Assembly (NCBI GenBank): GCA_949538625.1
Contig: CATISD010000038.1
Coordinates: 1 to 37,759 of the forward strand
DNA: 37,759 nt
DNA from: Acidimicrobiales bacterium AG-410-I20
GTDB taxonomy: Bacteria > Actinomycetota > Acidimicrobiia > Acidimicrobiales > MedAcidi-G1
Direction: 5' to 3'
How positions within the stretch are numbered: position 1 is the first letter of the stretch; the number at the start of each line of letters is the position of its first letter. A model generated the notes under the pieces. That model was given only the letters and a program-made list of their open reading frames with translations, had not been told where the DNA came from and did no database searches. The position numbers were made by a program, and so were the translations under genes. Shown here in pieces: positions 7,156 through 16,551 of this stretch.

Positions 7156-9489
7156 TTAGTTGAATGTTTTCTTAAAGACCTGTGAAACTACACCAACAGT
7201 GACAGCTCCAACGATTGAGCAGATAATGATTGTTAACCATGCATTATCCGGAGGTAAGTCAAGTTCAAAGAAACTCTGGCCCGCATTATTAAACATGATG
7301 AATACATAGGACAAGGCCATGGCGATAGCTAAACCCAATTTCCAGGCGCGAAGAGGTCTACTAATCGAAACAAGGATACTGAGACCAACTGTAAGAAGAA
7401 TAATTGTTGCTGCAGTACGAGACTCATTCAAAGAAGCATTACCATTTCGTATCACCTCGTATCCAATGAAGGTGACGATTCCAGCTACAAGCCCAGATGG
7501 CAGAGAGAAATAAAGAACACGGCGTAAGAATCCAGTTTTTACCAGACTCGTGTCAGGTGCAAGCGCTAAGAAAAAGCCTGGTAGCCCAATTGAAAAAGAT
7601 CCAATTAGTGTTAGTTGTTTAGGGAGCAAAGGGAAAGGGCTACCGAATATTCCGACAAGAAATATAAGTAAAAGGGCGTAAGCGGCTTTTGAAATAAATA
7701 GATTCGCTACACGCTCAATGTTGTTAATGACTCTTCTTCCTTCGGCTAACACCCGAGGCAAAGTGCTGAAACGATCATCAAGTAAAACAAGTTGAGCCAC
7801 TGCTCGCGTTGCAGAACTTCCGGAACCCATGGCGATCCCCATGTCAGCATCTTTAAGAGCTAATACATCGTTTACGCCGTCACCGGTCATCGCCACCGTA
7901 TGCCCTCGGTCCTGAAGACAAGAAACCATAGCTCGTTTTTGGTGAGGAGTTACCCTCCCAAAAATAGCTTCTTGTTCTAATATCTTCCCGAGTTCGGCGG
8001 AGTCTTCCGGAAGGTCGCGGGCGTCAAAACCTGAATCACTATTTGGTATTCCTGCTCTTTGAGCAACGGCGGCAACGGTGGCAGGGTGATCACCAGAAAT
8101 TACTTTCAAAGTAAGCCCCTGACTGACGAAGAAAGAGAGAATTTCTTCAGCATCTTCTTTGACAGTGTCTTCTAGCAAAACTAGTGCGACAGGCTCTCTA
8201 TTTTCGGGTAATGCCTCTAAGTCATCTGAATTCTCAATTGAATGAGTTAAGGCAAGAACCCGTTTACCGGATTCAGCGTAACTTTTTACCGTTTCTTTCT
8301 CATCTAGAGCTTCTGCCGGAAGCAAAATATCAGGAGCTCCTAAATGGTAAGTGCCTTGATCGGCGAAATCAGCAGCAGCCCATTTACGGGCTGACGAAAA
8401 AGGTAAAACATTTTTTGCAACCCAATTCGGATTCGGGCAATTTAATCCGATTGCTTTCAAAGTCGGATTTGGATTTGGATCAGATGCAACCAGGGCTCCT
8501 AAAGCATCTGTAGGGTCGCTTTCACTGATTTCATGAATCCCAGAGAATGAAATTTCCCCAGTTGTGATTGTTCCAGTTTTATCAAGGCATAGAACATCTA
8601 CACGAGCTAAAAGTTCTACAGAAGCTAACTCTTTAGCCAATGCTTTACGTCGGGCTAAAGCTACTACTCCGACGATGAAGGACAGACTAGTGAGAAGAAC
8701 TAGACCATCAGGTACCGCGGCTACAGCTCCTGCAACTGTTCCACGTATCGCTTCATTCCAAGTCTCTTCTTCTGCGAGAAGGCGAATAAGAAGCAAGATT
8801 GCAGCGGGAGGAATTATAAAGAAGAGCCATTTCAAGATTGAATTAACTCCTGCCTTCAATTCGCTGTTGGCGAGTTTGAAACGTCTCGCTTCTTCCGCTA
8901 GAGACGAGGCATAAGAGTTTCCTCCAATATCAGTAGCTTGGTAGAAGCCAGAACCAGCTGAAACAAAGCTTCCAGATAGAACTGAATCCGATATCTGTTT
9001 CTCCACTGGGTCAGATTCCCCCGTAAGCAAAGATTCATCAATTTCTAATCCAATTTCGCTAATTACTTTTCCGTCAACAACTATCTGATCTCCCGGCTGC
9101 AACGCTAAAAGTTCATCGGCGACAACTTCCGAAACGGAAATTTCTGTTTCTGCTCCTTCACGAATCACTCGGGCCTTTGGAGAAGATAAAACGGCGAGTT
9201 CATTCAAAGTGCGCCGTGCTTTAAGTTCTTGAGCTATGCCAATGATGCTATTAGACACGATCACGCCGGCGAATAAAGCATCACCTGGGAAACCTGCTAT
9301 CAGAATTAAGACAAGTAAAGATCCCATTATTGCATTTACTGGGGTGAGGACATTTGCTTTTACTATTTCGCTAGTGGTGCGAACAGGAGCATCAGGTACA
9401 TTGTTTGTCCGTCCATCGCTGATTCGTTCTTCAACTTCAGCGAGATTGAGTCCAGTTAATGAATCAGAGAGTTGAGCGTTATCGTTCAC
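7156..9489 (-). CDS. HAD-family P-type cation-transporting ATPase, CtpE-like
   Basis: 777 residues. P-type hallmarks in order: TGES (residues 156-159, actuator domain), phosphorylation loop CLDKTGT with Asp303, SGDHPATV, and the hinge GDGVNDVLALKDADMGIAMG. Hydrophobic segments lie around residues 53-90, 219-240, 250-280 and several after 600. The short N-terminus lacks heavy-metal CxxC domains, and the region before Asp303 resembles mycobacterial CtpE (a proposed calcium importer). The membrane helix 4 motif reads VPDGL where related P2-type pumps commonly have PEGL. A GTG start is used with no clear ribosome site. Ion specificity is inferred, not proven. Confidence 0.88.
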   Translation of the reverse strand: MNDNAQLSDSLTGLNLAEVEERISDGRTNNVPDAPVRTTSEIVKANVLTPVNAIMGSLLVLILIAGFPGDALFAGVIVSNSIIGIAQELKARRTLNELAVLSSPKARVIREGAETEISVSEVVADELLALQPGDQIVVDGKVISEIGLEIDESLLTGESDPVEKQISDSVLSGSFVSAGSGFYQATDIGGNSYASSLAEEARRFKLANSELKAGVNSILKWLFFIIPPAAILLLIRLLAEEETWNEAIRGTVAGAVAAVPDGLVLLTSLSFIVGVVALARRKALAKELASVELLARVDVLCLDKTGTITTGEISFSGIHEISESDPTDALGALVASDPNPNPTLKAIGLNCPNPNWVAKNVLPFSSARKWAAADFADQGTYHLGAPDILLPAEALDEKETVKSYAESGKRVLALTHSIENSDDLEALPENREPVALVLLEDTVKEDAEEILSFFVSQGLTLKVISGDHPATVAAVAQRAGIPNSDSGFDARDLPEDSAELGKILEQEAIFGRVTPHQKRAMVSCLQDRGHTVAMTGDGVNDVLALKDADMGIAMGSGSSATRAVAQLVLLDDRFSTLPRVLAEGRRVINNIERVANLFISKAAYALLLIFLVGIFGSPFPLLPKQLTLIGSFSIGLPGFFLALAPDTSLVKTGFLRRVLYFSLPSGLVAGIVTFIGYEVIRNGNASLNESRTAATIILLTVGLSILVSISRPLRAWKLGLAIAMALSYVFIMFNNAGQSFFELDLPPDNAWLTIIICSIVGAVTVGVVSQVFKKTFN

Positions 9490-9516
9490 GTCATTGATGT
9501 TAGAAGATGAAACAAG

Positions 9517-10263
9517 TTAGCCCGGCGAATGTTCAAATAAATAAACGTTGTTAATCATTGAGAGACGATGGCGGGATCCCGGTAAAGAAGGATCATTTGA
9601 GGCGTAACCTGCATCTCCCTCCCACATAGCGACGGTTCCGTTATCAGTTTTTGCCATGTGTGTTCGATAAAAGACTGGATCCATATCATTCAACTCGCTA
9701 AGAGCTTGATCAACAGAATCAAAGCGGGAAAGTAAAGTCAAAGTCATCCAAGTAGGTGGCGCAAGTTCTATATCTGCATTATCTCTACGTTGTAAAGCAC
9801 TCTTTGGTTGCATCCAAGAATGATCAGTAATCTCTCCATGATCAATTGCTACATCTCCTCTTTCTCCGTCTAGAGAGCGTGTAGCGAAAAAGAATGTTGA
9901 AAATCTTTTCGGCACGATTGGAGGGGGAACCCAGTGAGAAAACCAGACAAGAGAATCAGCATCTATTGAGATATCAGCTTCTTCCGCTGCTTCACGAATT
10001 GCAGCAGAAGAAGCTGTTGCAAGCTCATCGCGTTTGCCACTTTCATCAATTACCACGTCTTCATCATCTACTCGGCCTCCAGGGAATACCCACATGCCGC
10101 CAAAAGCTATTTTTGAATTCTTTCTTAGCATGAGAACCTCTGGTCCGTTATCCGTGTCCCTCATAACTACTACGGTTGCGGCAGGAATAAGAGCAGATTC
10201 TCCATACTCATCATGATTTTTCGACCAGGCTTCGTATCGCCTTTGATCATTTGTTTCGGTCAC
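9517..10263 (-). CDS. NUDIX hydrolase
   Basis: 248 residues. A Nudix-type core is visible: MWVFPGGRVDDED (residues 58-69), an insertion of about 15 residues, then AAIREAAEEADI with the metal-binding Arg90, Glu91, Glu94 and Glu95. The stretched box and the C-terminal W-rich region resemble NUDT19/NUDT8-like acyl-CoA or CoA diphosphatases; this subfamily placement is tentative. GTG overlaps the CoA-transferase stop (GTGA), implying translational coupling, which fits a CoA-related substrate. Soluble. Confidence 0.82.
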   Translation of the reverse strand: MTETNDQRRYEAWSKNHDEYGESALIPAATVVVMRDTDNGPEVLMLRKNSKIAFGGMWVFPGGRVDDEDVVIDESGKRDELATASSAAIREAAEEADISIDADSLVWFSHWVPPPIVPKRFSTFFFATRSLDGERGDVAIDHGEITDHSWMQPKSALQRRDNADIELAPPTWMTLTLLSRFDSVDQALSELNDMDPVFYRTHMAKTDNGTVAMWEGDAGYASNDPSLPGSRHRLSMINNVYLFEHSPG

Positions 10264-11447
10264 TGGATAACTCCAGCTTCCCTTAATTCGTTTATCTCAT
10301 CACCTAAACCAGCTTCAGTAACCACTTCGTTGGTGTGCTGCCCTAAATGAGGAGCTGAAGGTTGTTTCAAGTGTGTGGGTGTACCATGAAACCTTGTGGG
10401 AGGGCGTGGCTGCATCACTCTTCCCAAAGTTGGATGATGATGCTCAACGAAAGTTTGATTCGCAATAACTTGCGGATCATTTGCTACTTCTTCTACATTT
10501 CGGATCACTCCAAAAGGTATTTGCTTTGACTCCAAAGCCACTGTTGCTTCGTCAACGGTAAAAGATGTCGCATTTTCTTCGATTTCTTGCCGCAATGCTT
10601 TTGATTTAGGGCGGTTCCTTAAACGGTCGCTTAGATGTTTGAGATCTGGGTCTGAACTGTCTACGCCAAAAATTTCTGCAAGGCCATGGAACTCAAAGTC
10701 ATCTGGAATAGCTACCGCAATATGGCCATCTGCTAATTCAATAGGAGTATTTGAAGCCGACATAGATTGCATCCATGTGTGTTCCGCATCTGGCAAAATC
10801 TCGTGGTCAGCTCCATCAACGAAAAGAAAAGCTATAGCAGCGTCCAGCATTGAAAGTTCAAGATGTTGGCCCCCAGCACCTCTTTCACGGGCAAACAGCG
10901 CAGCAGTAATAGATTGACATGCTGTGTGTGCCGTAAGTTTGTCGGCTATTAATTGTCGTAAGAATTTCGGTCTATCGTCATTTGCTCCAGTCTGATTACC
11001 TGCAAGCCCTGAAGCAGCTTGAATAGCCGTGTCATAAACTCGCCGGTGTGCGTAAGGGCCTTCGGAACCGAAGCCAGAAAGATCGGCATAAATTATGTCG
11101 GGTTTAATGGCTGCAACGTCTTTGTAAGAAACACCAAGTTTTTCTGCTACTCCTGAACGAAAATTCTGTATAACCACATCAGCATCAGTCAAAAGATGCT
11201 GGAAGATTTCTAGACCTTTAGGGTGTTGAAGGTCAATAACTGCGGAACGCTTACCTCGATTGCAAACTTGAAAACATGAAGAAATATCTCCGATGCTGGT
11301 GCCTAGTCTTCTCATAATGTCGCCAGTAGGTCCTTGCTCAATTTTGATGCATTCAGCACCTTGATCAACGAGCAGTCCAGCGGCAAGAGGTCCGGTGATA
11401 GCGACTGAAAGTTCAATTACTTTTATTCCGTGAAGTGGTCCAGTCAT
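10260..11447 (-). CDS. CaiB/BaiF family CoA-transferase
   Basis: 395 residues. The class III CoA-transferase pattern is clear: GIKVIELSVAITGPLAAGLL, a GAECIKIE segment, CNRGKRSAVIDL (residues 62-72), VIQNFRSGV, and YADLSGFGSEGPYAHRRVYD with the probable nucleophile Asp139. These enzymes move CoA between acyl groups (formyl-CoA, carnitine and related types). Exact substrate unknown. It opens a leftward operon with the NUDIX gene. ATG lies 6 bases after a TACAGT box with no ribosome site between, so the transcript may be leaderless. It differs clearly from the mct-like CoA-transferase at 2969. Confidence 0.88.
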   Translation of the reverse strand: MTGPLHGIKVIELSVAITGPLAAGLLVDQGAECIKIEQGPTGDIMRRLGTSIGDISSCFQVCNRGKRSAVIDLQHPKGLEIFQHLLTDADVVIQNFRSGVAEKLGVSYKDVAAIKPDIIYADLSGFGSEGPYAHRRVYDTAIQAASGLAGNQTGANDDRPKFLRQLIADKLTAHTACQSITAALFARERGAGGQHLELSMLDAAIAFLFVDGADHEILPDAEHTWMQSMSASNTPIELADGHIAVAIPDDFEFHGLAEIFGVDSSDPDLKHLSDRLRNRPKSKALRQEIEENATSFTVDEATVALESKQIPFGVIRNVEEVANDPQVIANQTFVEHHHPTLGRVMQPRPPTRFHGTPTHLKQPSAPHLGQHTNEVVTEAGLGDEINELREAGVIQ

Positions 11448-11453
11448 ATACGG

Positions 11454-11459
11454 ACTGTA
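11454..11459 (-). promoter_or_regulatory. Putative -10 box for a leaderless CoA-transferase transcript
   Basis: On the minus strand TACAGT is followed by six bases and then the ATG at 11447. TANNNT six to seven bases before a start codon is the usual geometry of actinobacterial leaderless promoters. No convincing -35 is seen. Confidence 0.35.
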
Positions 11460-11542
11460 CCTTGTTGAATACTTACAAGGCGAGGCAGGTGTCGTAGTTC
11501 TCGCTAGATATATATAAGGCTTAGCGATAATTAAGGAAACTC

Positions 11543-12361
11543 ATGAAACAACTTGACGGCAAAATAGCAGTTATAACTGGTGCAGCTAGCGGAATAGGGC
11601 TTGCATTAACAGAAACTTTTTTAGCGGAGGGGATGAAAGTCGTGATGGCAGATGTTGACGAAAATTCTCTATCTAAAACTGCTAGTGAACTTGAAGCCGC
11701 GGGCGCAGAAGTTCTTGGTGTACTTTGTGATGTTTCAGATGCTTCTTCGGTAGAAATGCTGGCAGATACAACTATTAAGAATTTCGGAATACCACATGTG
11801 TTGTGTAATAACGCTGGGGTTGCTCCAGTAGGACCGATATTAGATACAACACCTGAAGAGTGGCAATGGACAGTAGGGGTGAATCTTTTAGGAGTTGCTT
11901 ATGGAACGAAAGCATTTACACCACTAATGCTTGAACAAGGAGAGGGGCACATTATTAATACCGCGTCTCAAGCAGGTTTGATGACCACCCCAGTACTTGG
12001 TATGTACTGTGCTACAAAACATGCCGTAGTTGGATTTTCTGAATCTCTTTATCGAGAACTAGAAGATACAGAGGTTGGAGTCTCATGTTTATGCCCTGAG
12101 TTTGTTAAAACAGAAATAGCCGACCCAAAGAGGTTACGCCCTCACTGGGTGGAAGTAGACGAAACTCACGACACCTATCAGCCATTGTTAGCCGAAGCTA
12201 TTCACGCGACAGGTATTGACCCAAGTGTGGTTGCCTTTGATGTAGTGGAAGCAATCAAAATGAATAAGTTTTGGATATTTACTCATGACATAACTTTGGC
12301 TCAAGCTAATCGCCGGTTTGAAGATATTAATGCTGACAGAAACCCATCTCCGATGGTTTAA
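11543..12361 (+). CDS. Short-chain dehydrogenase/reductase
   Basis: 272 residues of a classical SDR. The cofactor loop TGAASGIG is at residues 12-19, VMADVDE suggests an acidic residue favouring NAD(H), NNAG is near residue 90, and the catalytic YCATK places Tyr155 and Lys159. It oxidises or reduces an alcohol/ketone in the cytoplasm; the substrate is unknown. ATG follows AAGGAAA. The P450 gene starts within about 10 bases of its stop, so the pair probably acts on the same compound, for example P450 hydroxylation followed by alcohol oxidation. Confidence 0.92.
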   Translation: MKQLDGKIAVITGAASGIGLALTETFLAEGMKVVMADVDENSLSKTASELEAAGAEVLGVLCDVSDASSVEMLADTTIKNFGIPHVLCNNAGVAPVGPILDTTPEEWQWTVGVNLLGVAYGTKAFTPLMLEQGEGHIINTASQAGLMTTPVLGMYCATKHAVVGFSESLYRELEDTEVGVSCLCPEFVKTEIADPKRLRPHWVEVDETHDTYQPLLAEAIHATGIDPSVVAFDVVEAIKMNKFWIFTHDITLAQANRRFEDINADRNPSPMV

Positions 12362-12368
12362 AAGGTCA

Positions 12369-13682
12369 ATGATGCATTCAGTCCATCAGCGGTCTACCTT
12401 TAATGATATGAAGATTGAAGACATTGACTTATCAGCAACAGAGTTCTGGGGGCAACCACTCAACCATCGAGAGGAAGCGTTTGATTTATTACGCACTCAA
12501 GATCCATATCGTTACTTCGAAATTCCTGAAGAGATCACAGGGATGTTCCCTCAGAAAGGGTTCCACTCTCTTGTAAGACACTCTGACGTCGCTGAAGCTA
12601 GTCGACGACCTAATGATTTTTGTAGCGGTCAGGGCGCAACGAGCGTTGTGGACCTTAAAGGAATTGAGTTATTCGGCGAGGACATGAATTCCTTTTTCGG
12701 CTCAATGATTTCAATGGATGATCCACGCCATCAGAAATTAAGAAAAATCGTTTCAAGTGGCTTCACTCCTCGCCGTTTAAGCGCTGTTGAAGAATCGGTT
12801 CAAAGAATAGCTGAAGAAATTGTTCGGAAAGTAGGAGACCAAGGAGAATGCGACTTTGTAGTAGACGTAGCTTCCCGACTTCCGCTCTTGGTTATCTGTG
12901 AGATGATGGGTGTGCCAGAGAGTCAAGTAGATCTCGTGTTTGACAAGTCAAATGTGATTCTTGGAGCTGGAGATGATGAGTATCTCCCTGAAGGACAAGA
13001 CGTTCTCGGAGCCATCATGGGGGCGGCGCTAGAACTTACAGCATTGATGAATGAAATGCTTGAAGAAAGACAAGATAGCCCTAAAGACGATTTAGCATCA
13101 GCTCTTTTACATGCTGAAGTCGATGGAGAGCGACTCACCAATATGGAAATCGCCTCATTTTTCATTCTTTTACTTGTGGCAGGAAATGAGACAACAAGAA
13201 ATGCTTTGTCATGGGGGCTTCATTTATTAACTGAAAATCCTGATCAGAAAGAAACCCTTTGGAATGACTTTGAAACGTTGGCTCCAAAAGCGGCTGAGGA
13301 AATTGTGAGATGGTCAAGTCCAGTAATTTATATGAGACGTACAGCGACACGTGATGGAGTTCGGATAGGAGAGAGAGAATTCTCAGAGGGAGACAAAGTA
13401 GCTCTTTATTATTGGGCTGCTAATAGGGATCCAAATATTTTTGAGGACCCACACAAATTTGATATTCTTCGAGAATCAAAAGAGCATTTTGGATATGGAG
13501 CTCCAGGACCGCATTTTTGCTTAGGGGCACACCTCGCTCGGAGGGAGATAACTGTGATGCTTCGAGAAATTTGTAAAAGTATCCCAGATATACATGCGAC
13601 TACTCCACCTGACAGGCTTCTTAGTAATTTTATAAATGGGATCAAGCATCTGCCTTGCAGTTTTACACCTGCAAAAATTTAA
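12369..13682 (+). CDS. Cytochrome P450
   Basis: 437 residues from ATG 12369. Landmarks: the I-helix AGNETTRNA, the ExxR pair in EEIVRWSSP, and the heme loop FGYGAPGPHFCLG with the thiolate ligand Cys384. SMDDPRHQKLRKIVSSGFTPRRL is typical of bacterial CYP families acting on lipids and sterol side chains (CYP124/125/142-like). It needs ferredoxin and reductase partners, none of which are nearby. The start is uncertain: ATG 12408 is also in frame and would remove 13 residues, while an upstream ATG at 12318 lies inside the SDR gene. Its TAA lies inside a TTAA that also supplies the stop of the opposing gene. Confidence 0.92.
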   Translation: MMHSVHQRSTFNDMKIEDIDLSATEFWGQPLNHREEAFDLLRTQDPYRYFEIPEEITGMFPQKGFHSLVRHSDVAEASRRPNDFCSGQGATSVVDLKGIELFGEDMNSFFGSMISMDDPRHQKLRKIVSSGFTPRRLSAVEESVQRIAEEIVRKVGDQGECDFVVDVASRLPLLVICEMMGVPESQVDLVFDKSNVILGAGDDEYLPEGQDVLGAIMGAALELTALMNEMLEERQDSPKDDLASALLHAEVDGERLTNMEIASFFILLLVAGNETTRNALSWGLHLLTENPDQKETLWNDFETLAPKAAEEIVRWSSPVIYMRRTATRDGVRIGEREFSEGDKVALYYWAANRDPNIFEDPHKFDILRESKEHFGYGAPGPHFCLGAHLARREITVMLREICKSIPDIHATTPPDRLLSNFINGIKHLPCSFTPAKI

Positions 13683-14671
13683 GCTAGTTCCCAAGGGGAC
13701 TTAAAATCTTCGGCATCTTCGTTTGTGACGCGCTCGTCTTTTACAAGCGCAATTAGATGAGAGTAAACCGAAGCAGCAGCAGCCTTATGAAGTTCTTCAT
13801 CTACATCTTTGTAAATTTCTGCAACGATGCTCATGATAGGTGCCGGGCCTTTTGATAGTTCATCGAGGATTTGTTGAGACCGTTTTTCACGGTGTGCAAT
13901 CAGTGACTCAACATAAGGTATTGGGTTTTTGATTGGTGGTCCATGGGTAGGACGATAAATGTTCTCTTCTCTGTTCGTGAGACGTCTCATATTCTTTAGG
14001 TAATCGTTTAGGTCTCCATCTGGTGCTGGAATCACAGTAGTGGACCATCCCATGACGTGATCCCCAGAAAATAAAGTGTTTTCTTCCTTTAAGGAAAAAC
14101 AAACATGATTTGAAATGTGGCCAGGAGTATGAAGAGCTTCGAAAGTAAAGCCTTCTCCCTTAATTATCTCGTTGTCTGCAATGTAAACATCAGGCACAAA
14201 ACTACGATCGCCAGCTCCTTCACCATCTTCAGGTTCAGGCTCTTTCCCTTCTTCTATAGCTTTAGCAACACGATTTTCGTAAGCCTTCACTGCCAATTCT
14301 GGATGGGATCCAAATCCAAAAGTAGAGGCACCTGTGGCCTCTTTAACGGCAGCAGCTGCAGGCGAATGATCGGGATGAGTATGGGTAATTAGAAGATGGC
14401 TTACTTTTTGTCCATCTACAGCTTTTAGAAGGGCTTCAATATGGTCGTCTTCATCAGGACCAGGGTCAATGATCGCTACAGTTCCACCTTTAGGAGGACC
14501 AACAATAAAAGTTCCGGTTCCGTAATAGGTAAAAACCGAAGGGTTTTCTGCCATCACTCTTCTGACAAGAGGAGATACCTGTTCTATTACCCCATAAGGA
14601 GGTTTATCTTCAAATAAGTGATCAATACCCATATCACTATTCTGCCTTATTACCAGCAGTGTGCTTGTCAT
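13679..14671 (-). CDS. Metallo-beta-lactamase-fold hydrolase
   Basis: 330 residues. The zinc motif THTHPDH gives His97, His99, Asp101 and His102; a later TPGHISNHV and the SGDHVMGWST stretch supply the third His and bridging Asp. The C-terminal helical region (around residues 255-330) resembles the LACTB2-like winged-helix extension, so it may be a LACTB2/glyoxalase II-type hydrolase. Substrate unknown. Start is weakly supported: an in-frame ATG (residue 14) is an alternative. Convergent with the P450 gene. Confidence 0.87.
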   Translation of the reverse strand: MTSTLLVIRQNSDMGIDHLFEDKPPYGVIEQVSPLVRRVMAENPSVFTYYGTGTFIVGPPKGGTVAIIDPGPDEDDHIEALLKAVDGQKVSHLLITHTHPDHSPAAAAVKEATGASTFGFGSHPELAVKAYENRVAKAIEEGKEPEPEDGEGAGDRSFVPDVYIADNEIIKGEGFTFEALHTPGHISNHVCFSLKEENTLFSGDHVMGWSTTVIPAPDGDLNDYLKNMRRLTNREENIYRPTHGPPIKNPIPYVESLIAHREKRSQQILDELSKGPAPIMSIVAEIYKDVDEELHKAAAASVYSHLIALVKDERVTNEDAEDFKSPWELA

Positions 14672-14741
14672 TGGAGCGCCGTACTCTTGAACTTTGTAAA
14701 TGAAAAGCCTATTTACCTATAAGGGATGACAGACTGTTGAG

Positions 14742-15380
14742 ATGTCAGTTGAAGACGTAAACCAACCACCTAATCAGCGAGTAGCCCAAAGGGTAAGAGA
14801 TCTGATCCATGGGCTTCATAGCCGTGTAGCCAATGAAGAAGCTCTCCAGCAAATCGAATTACTCCTTGAAGAAGCTCAAGCGCTTCTTCAAGGACCAACT
14901 CGAACCAAATGGTATGAAGTAGACGTTGATGTGGATGAAGATACAGCTATTCAACTTAGAGAAGAACATCGCGAGTACTCATTATTTCGCGGGGAAAGTA
15001 ACCCATTAGCTCCACCAGTCATTCTTTCGAAAAAACATGATTCTGAAGGAAAAGAAATAGTTGTGGGAGAAGTTATCTTTGACCAAACAAGAGAAGGTCC
15101 TCCTCGAACAGTCCATGGTGGAATGATCGCAGCGGTATTTGACGATGTGCTTTCTGGCGTTCTCTCGGGTACAGGGGCTGCTGGGTCGGTCACTGGAAAA
15201 TTAACAATTCGGTATCGTCGCCCAACTCCGATCAATACAGATCTCCGATTTGAGGCTTGGATCGATCATCAACAGGGACGCCGCCTTACAGCGCATGCCC
15301 ATTGTTTATCTAACGGTGAAGTAACCGCTGAAGCCGAGGCTCTCTTTGTTCGAATAGATATGAAGGACTTTGCAAATTAA
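14742..15380 (+). CDS. PaaI/hotdog-fold thioesterase
   Basis: 212 residues. An N-terminal helical region of about 70 residues precedes a hotdog domain with TVHGGMIAAVFDDVLS (HGG motif near residue 125) and LTIRYRRPTPINTDL. Proteins of this pattern hydrolyse acyl-CoA thioesters. First gene of a tight rightward operon; its stop overlaps the next ATG (TAATG). Confidence 0.85.
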   Translation: MSVEDVNQPPNQRVAQRVRDLIHGLHSRVANEEALQQIELLLEEAQALLQGPTRTKWYEVDVDVDEDTAIQLREEHREYSLFRGESNPLAPPVILSKKHDSEGKEIVVGEVIFDQTREGPPRTVHGGMIAAVFDDVLSGVLSGTGAAGSVTGKLTIRYRRPTPINTDLRFEAWIDHQQGRRLTAHAHCLSNGEVTAEAEALFVRIDMKDFAN

Positions 15381-15886
15381 TGAGTGAATTGCCAATAATT
15401 TGTTTTTTGTGTACCGGTAATGCAGCTAGATCGGTTATGGCACGAGCGTTTTTTGCAAGCAAAACTTCTGATTTTCAAATTACAAGTGCCGGAACTTTAG
15501 TGTTAGAAGGTCAACCAATGAGTATTCGAACACGTAAGGCTTTAGCTTCTTATGGTCTTTCAGAACCTGATCATTTAAGTTGTCAATTCGGACAATTACA
15601 TCTAGCAACTGACTTAGTTGTCGCCATGGAGCCAAGCCATATTTTTTGGATGCGTCGCCATTTTCCTGAAATGTCATCACGTACTGGAACGCTTCCACGG
15701 CTTATTCGCGACTTTCCTAAAGAAGGAAATTTTGAAACTCGGGTAGCCGCTATGGGGCTAGCAGAAGTTGAAATTGAAGAATGGGAAGAAGTCGTTGATC
15801 CTGCTTCAGGGGATCAAGAGGTGTTTGACCTTTGTGCAGAAGAGTTAGAGAGCCTTATTAACCAGTTCACGATGAAGATTTTATGA
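15380..15886 (+). CDS. Low-molecular-weight protein tyrosine phosphatase family protein
   Basis: 168 residues. The P-loop C-T-G-N-A-A-R (Cys11 to Arg17, CX5R) is N-terminal, and VVDPASGD near residue 135 supplies the general-acid Asp-Pro. SAGT, DLVVAMEPSH and the C-terminal helix also fit. Could dephosphorylate tyrosine or arginine residues, or act as arsenate reductase; the lone CX5R and the absence of arsenic genes favour phosphatase. It starts inside the preceding stop and its own stop overlaps azlC by 4 bases, so all are translationally coupled. Confidence 0.85.
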   Translation: MSELPIICFLCTGNAARSVMARAFFASKTSDFQITSAGTLVLEGQPMSIRTRKALASYGLSEPDHLSCQFGQLHLATDLVVAMEPSHIFWMRRHFPEMSSRTGTLPRLIRDFPKEGNFETRVAAMGLAEVEIEEWEEVVDPASGDQEVFDLCAEELESLINQFTMKIL

Positions 15887-16551
15887 AGAACTCTCACCGG
15901 AGAGAAGCTTTTATCCTTACCGCAGCCATTGGATTGTTAGGTATCACATTTGGGGTGTTTGCTGATTCAGCAGAATTTTCTCTCGCACAAGCAATAGTTC
16001 TCTCTTCACTTACTTTTACTGGCGCTTCTCAATTTGCTGCAGTCTCCGTGATAGAAAGCGGCGGAAACCCAGTTACCGCTGTAGGGAGCGCTCTTCTACT
16101 AGCAGCGAGAAACTCCCTTTACGGGCCTCTAGTCGCACCCTTACTACGTAGCCCATCTCGGATTCAACGCGCTTTAGGCGTTCATTTTGTTATAGATGAA
16201 ACCACGGCAATGGCCACTGCACAAAACTCAATAGAAGAATCTCGAGATGCTTTCTGGTTCACGGGAATTTGGCTATTTATATTTTGGAACACTGGAACAA
16301 TAATTGGGGTTTTAGTAGGTGGTTTGTTTGAAGACCCAAGTGTTTGGGGACTTGATGCGGCTTTCCCAGCGGCATTTGTTGCACTTCTTATGCCTCATTT
16401 ACGTACGCGAGCAAAGAAAGTCACTGCTTTCATCGGAGCAGGAATAACGATTGTTGCTATTCCTTTAAGCCCGATTGGGTTACCAGTTCTTCTTTCTCTT
16501 TTTGCTTTAGGGCCAGGCATCTGGCTTCAGTATCGAAAAGATCCGCAATGA
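15883..16551 (+). CDS. azlC: AzlC-family branched-chain amino acid exporter, large subunit
   Basis: 222 residues with about six hydrophobic segments. GLLGITFGVFADSAEFS, SSLTFTGASQFAAVSV and LLLAARNSLYGPLVAPLL are signature AzlC/YgaZ blocks. With AzlD it forms an inner-membrane exporter for branched-chain amino acids or related compounds. ATGA overlap with the phosphatase gene and with azlD. The nearby leuA, leuCD and ilvC genes make leucine or valine export plausible. Confidence 0.9.
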   Translation: MKNSHRREAFILTAAIGLLGITFGVFADSAEFSLAQAIVLSSLTFTGASQFAAVSVIESGGNPVTAVGSALLLAARNSLYGPLVAPLLRSPSRIQRALGVHFVIDETTAMATAQNSIEESRDAFWFTGIWLFIFWNTGTIIGVLVGGLFEDPSVWGLDAAFPAAFVALLMPHLRTRAKKVTAFIGAGITIVAIPLSPIGLPVLLSLFALGPGIWLQYRKDPQ

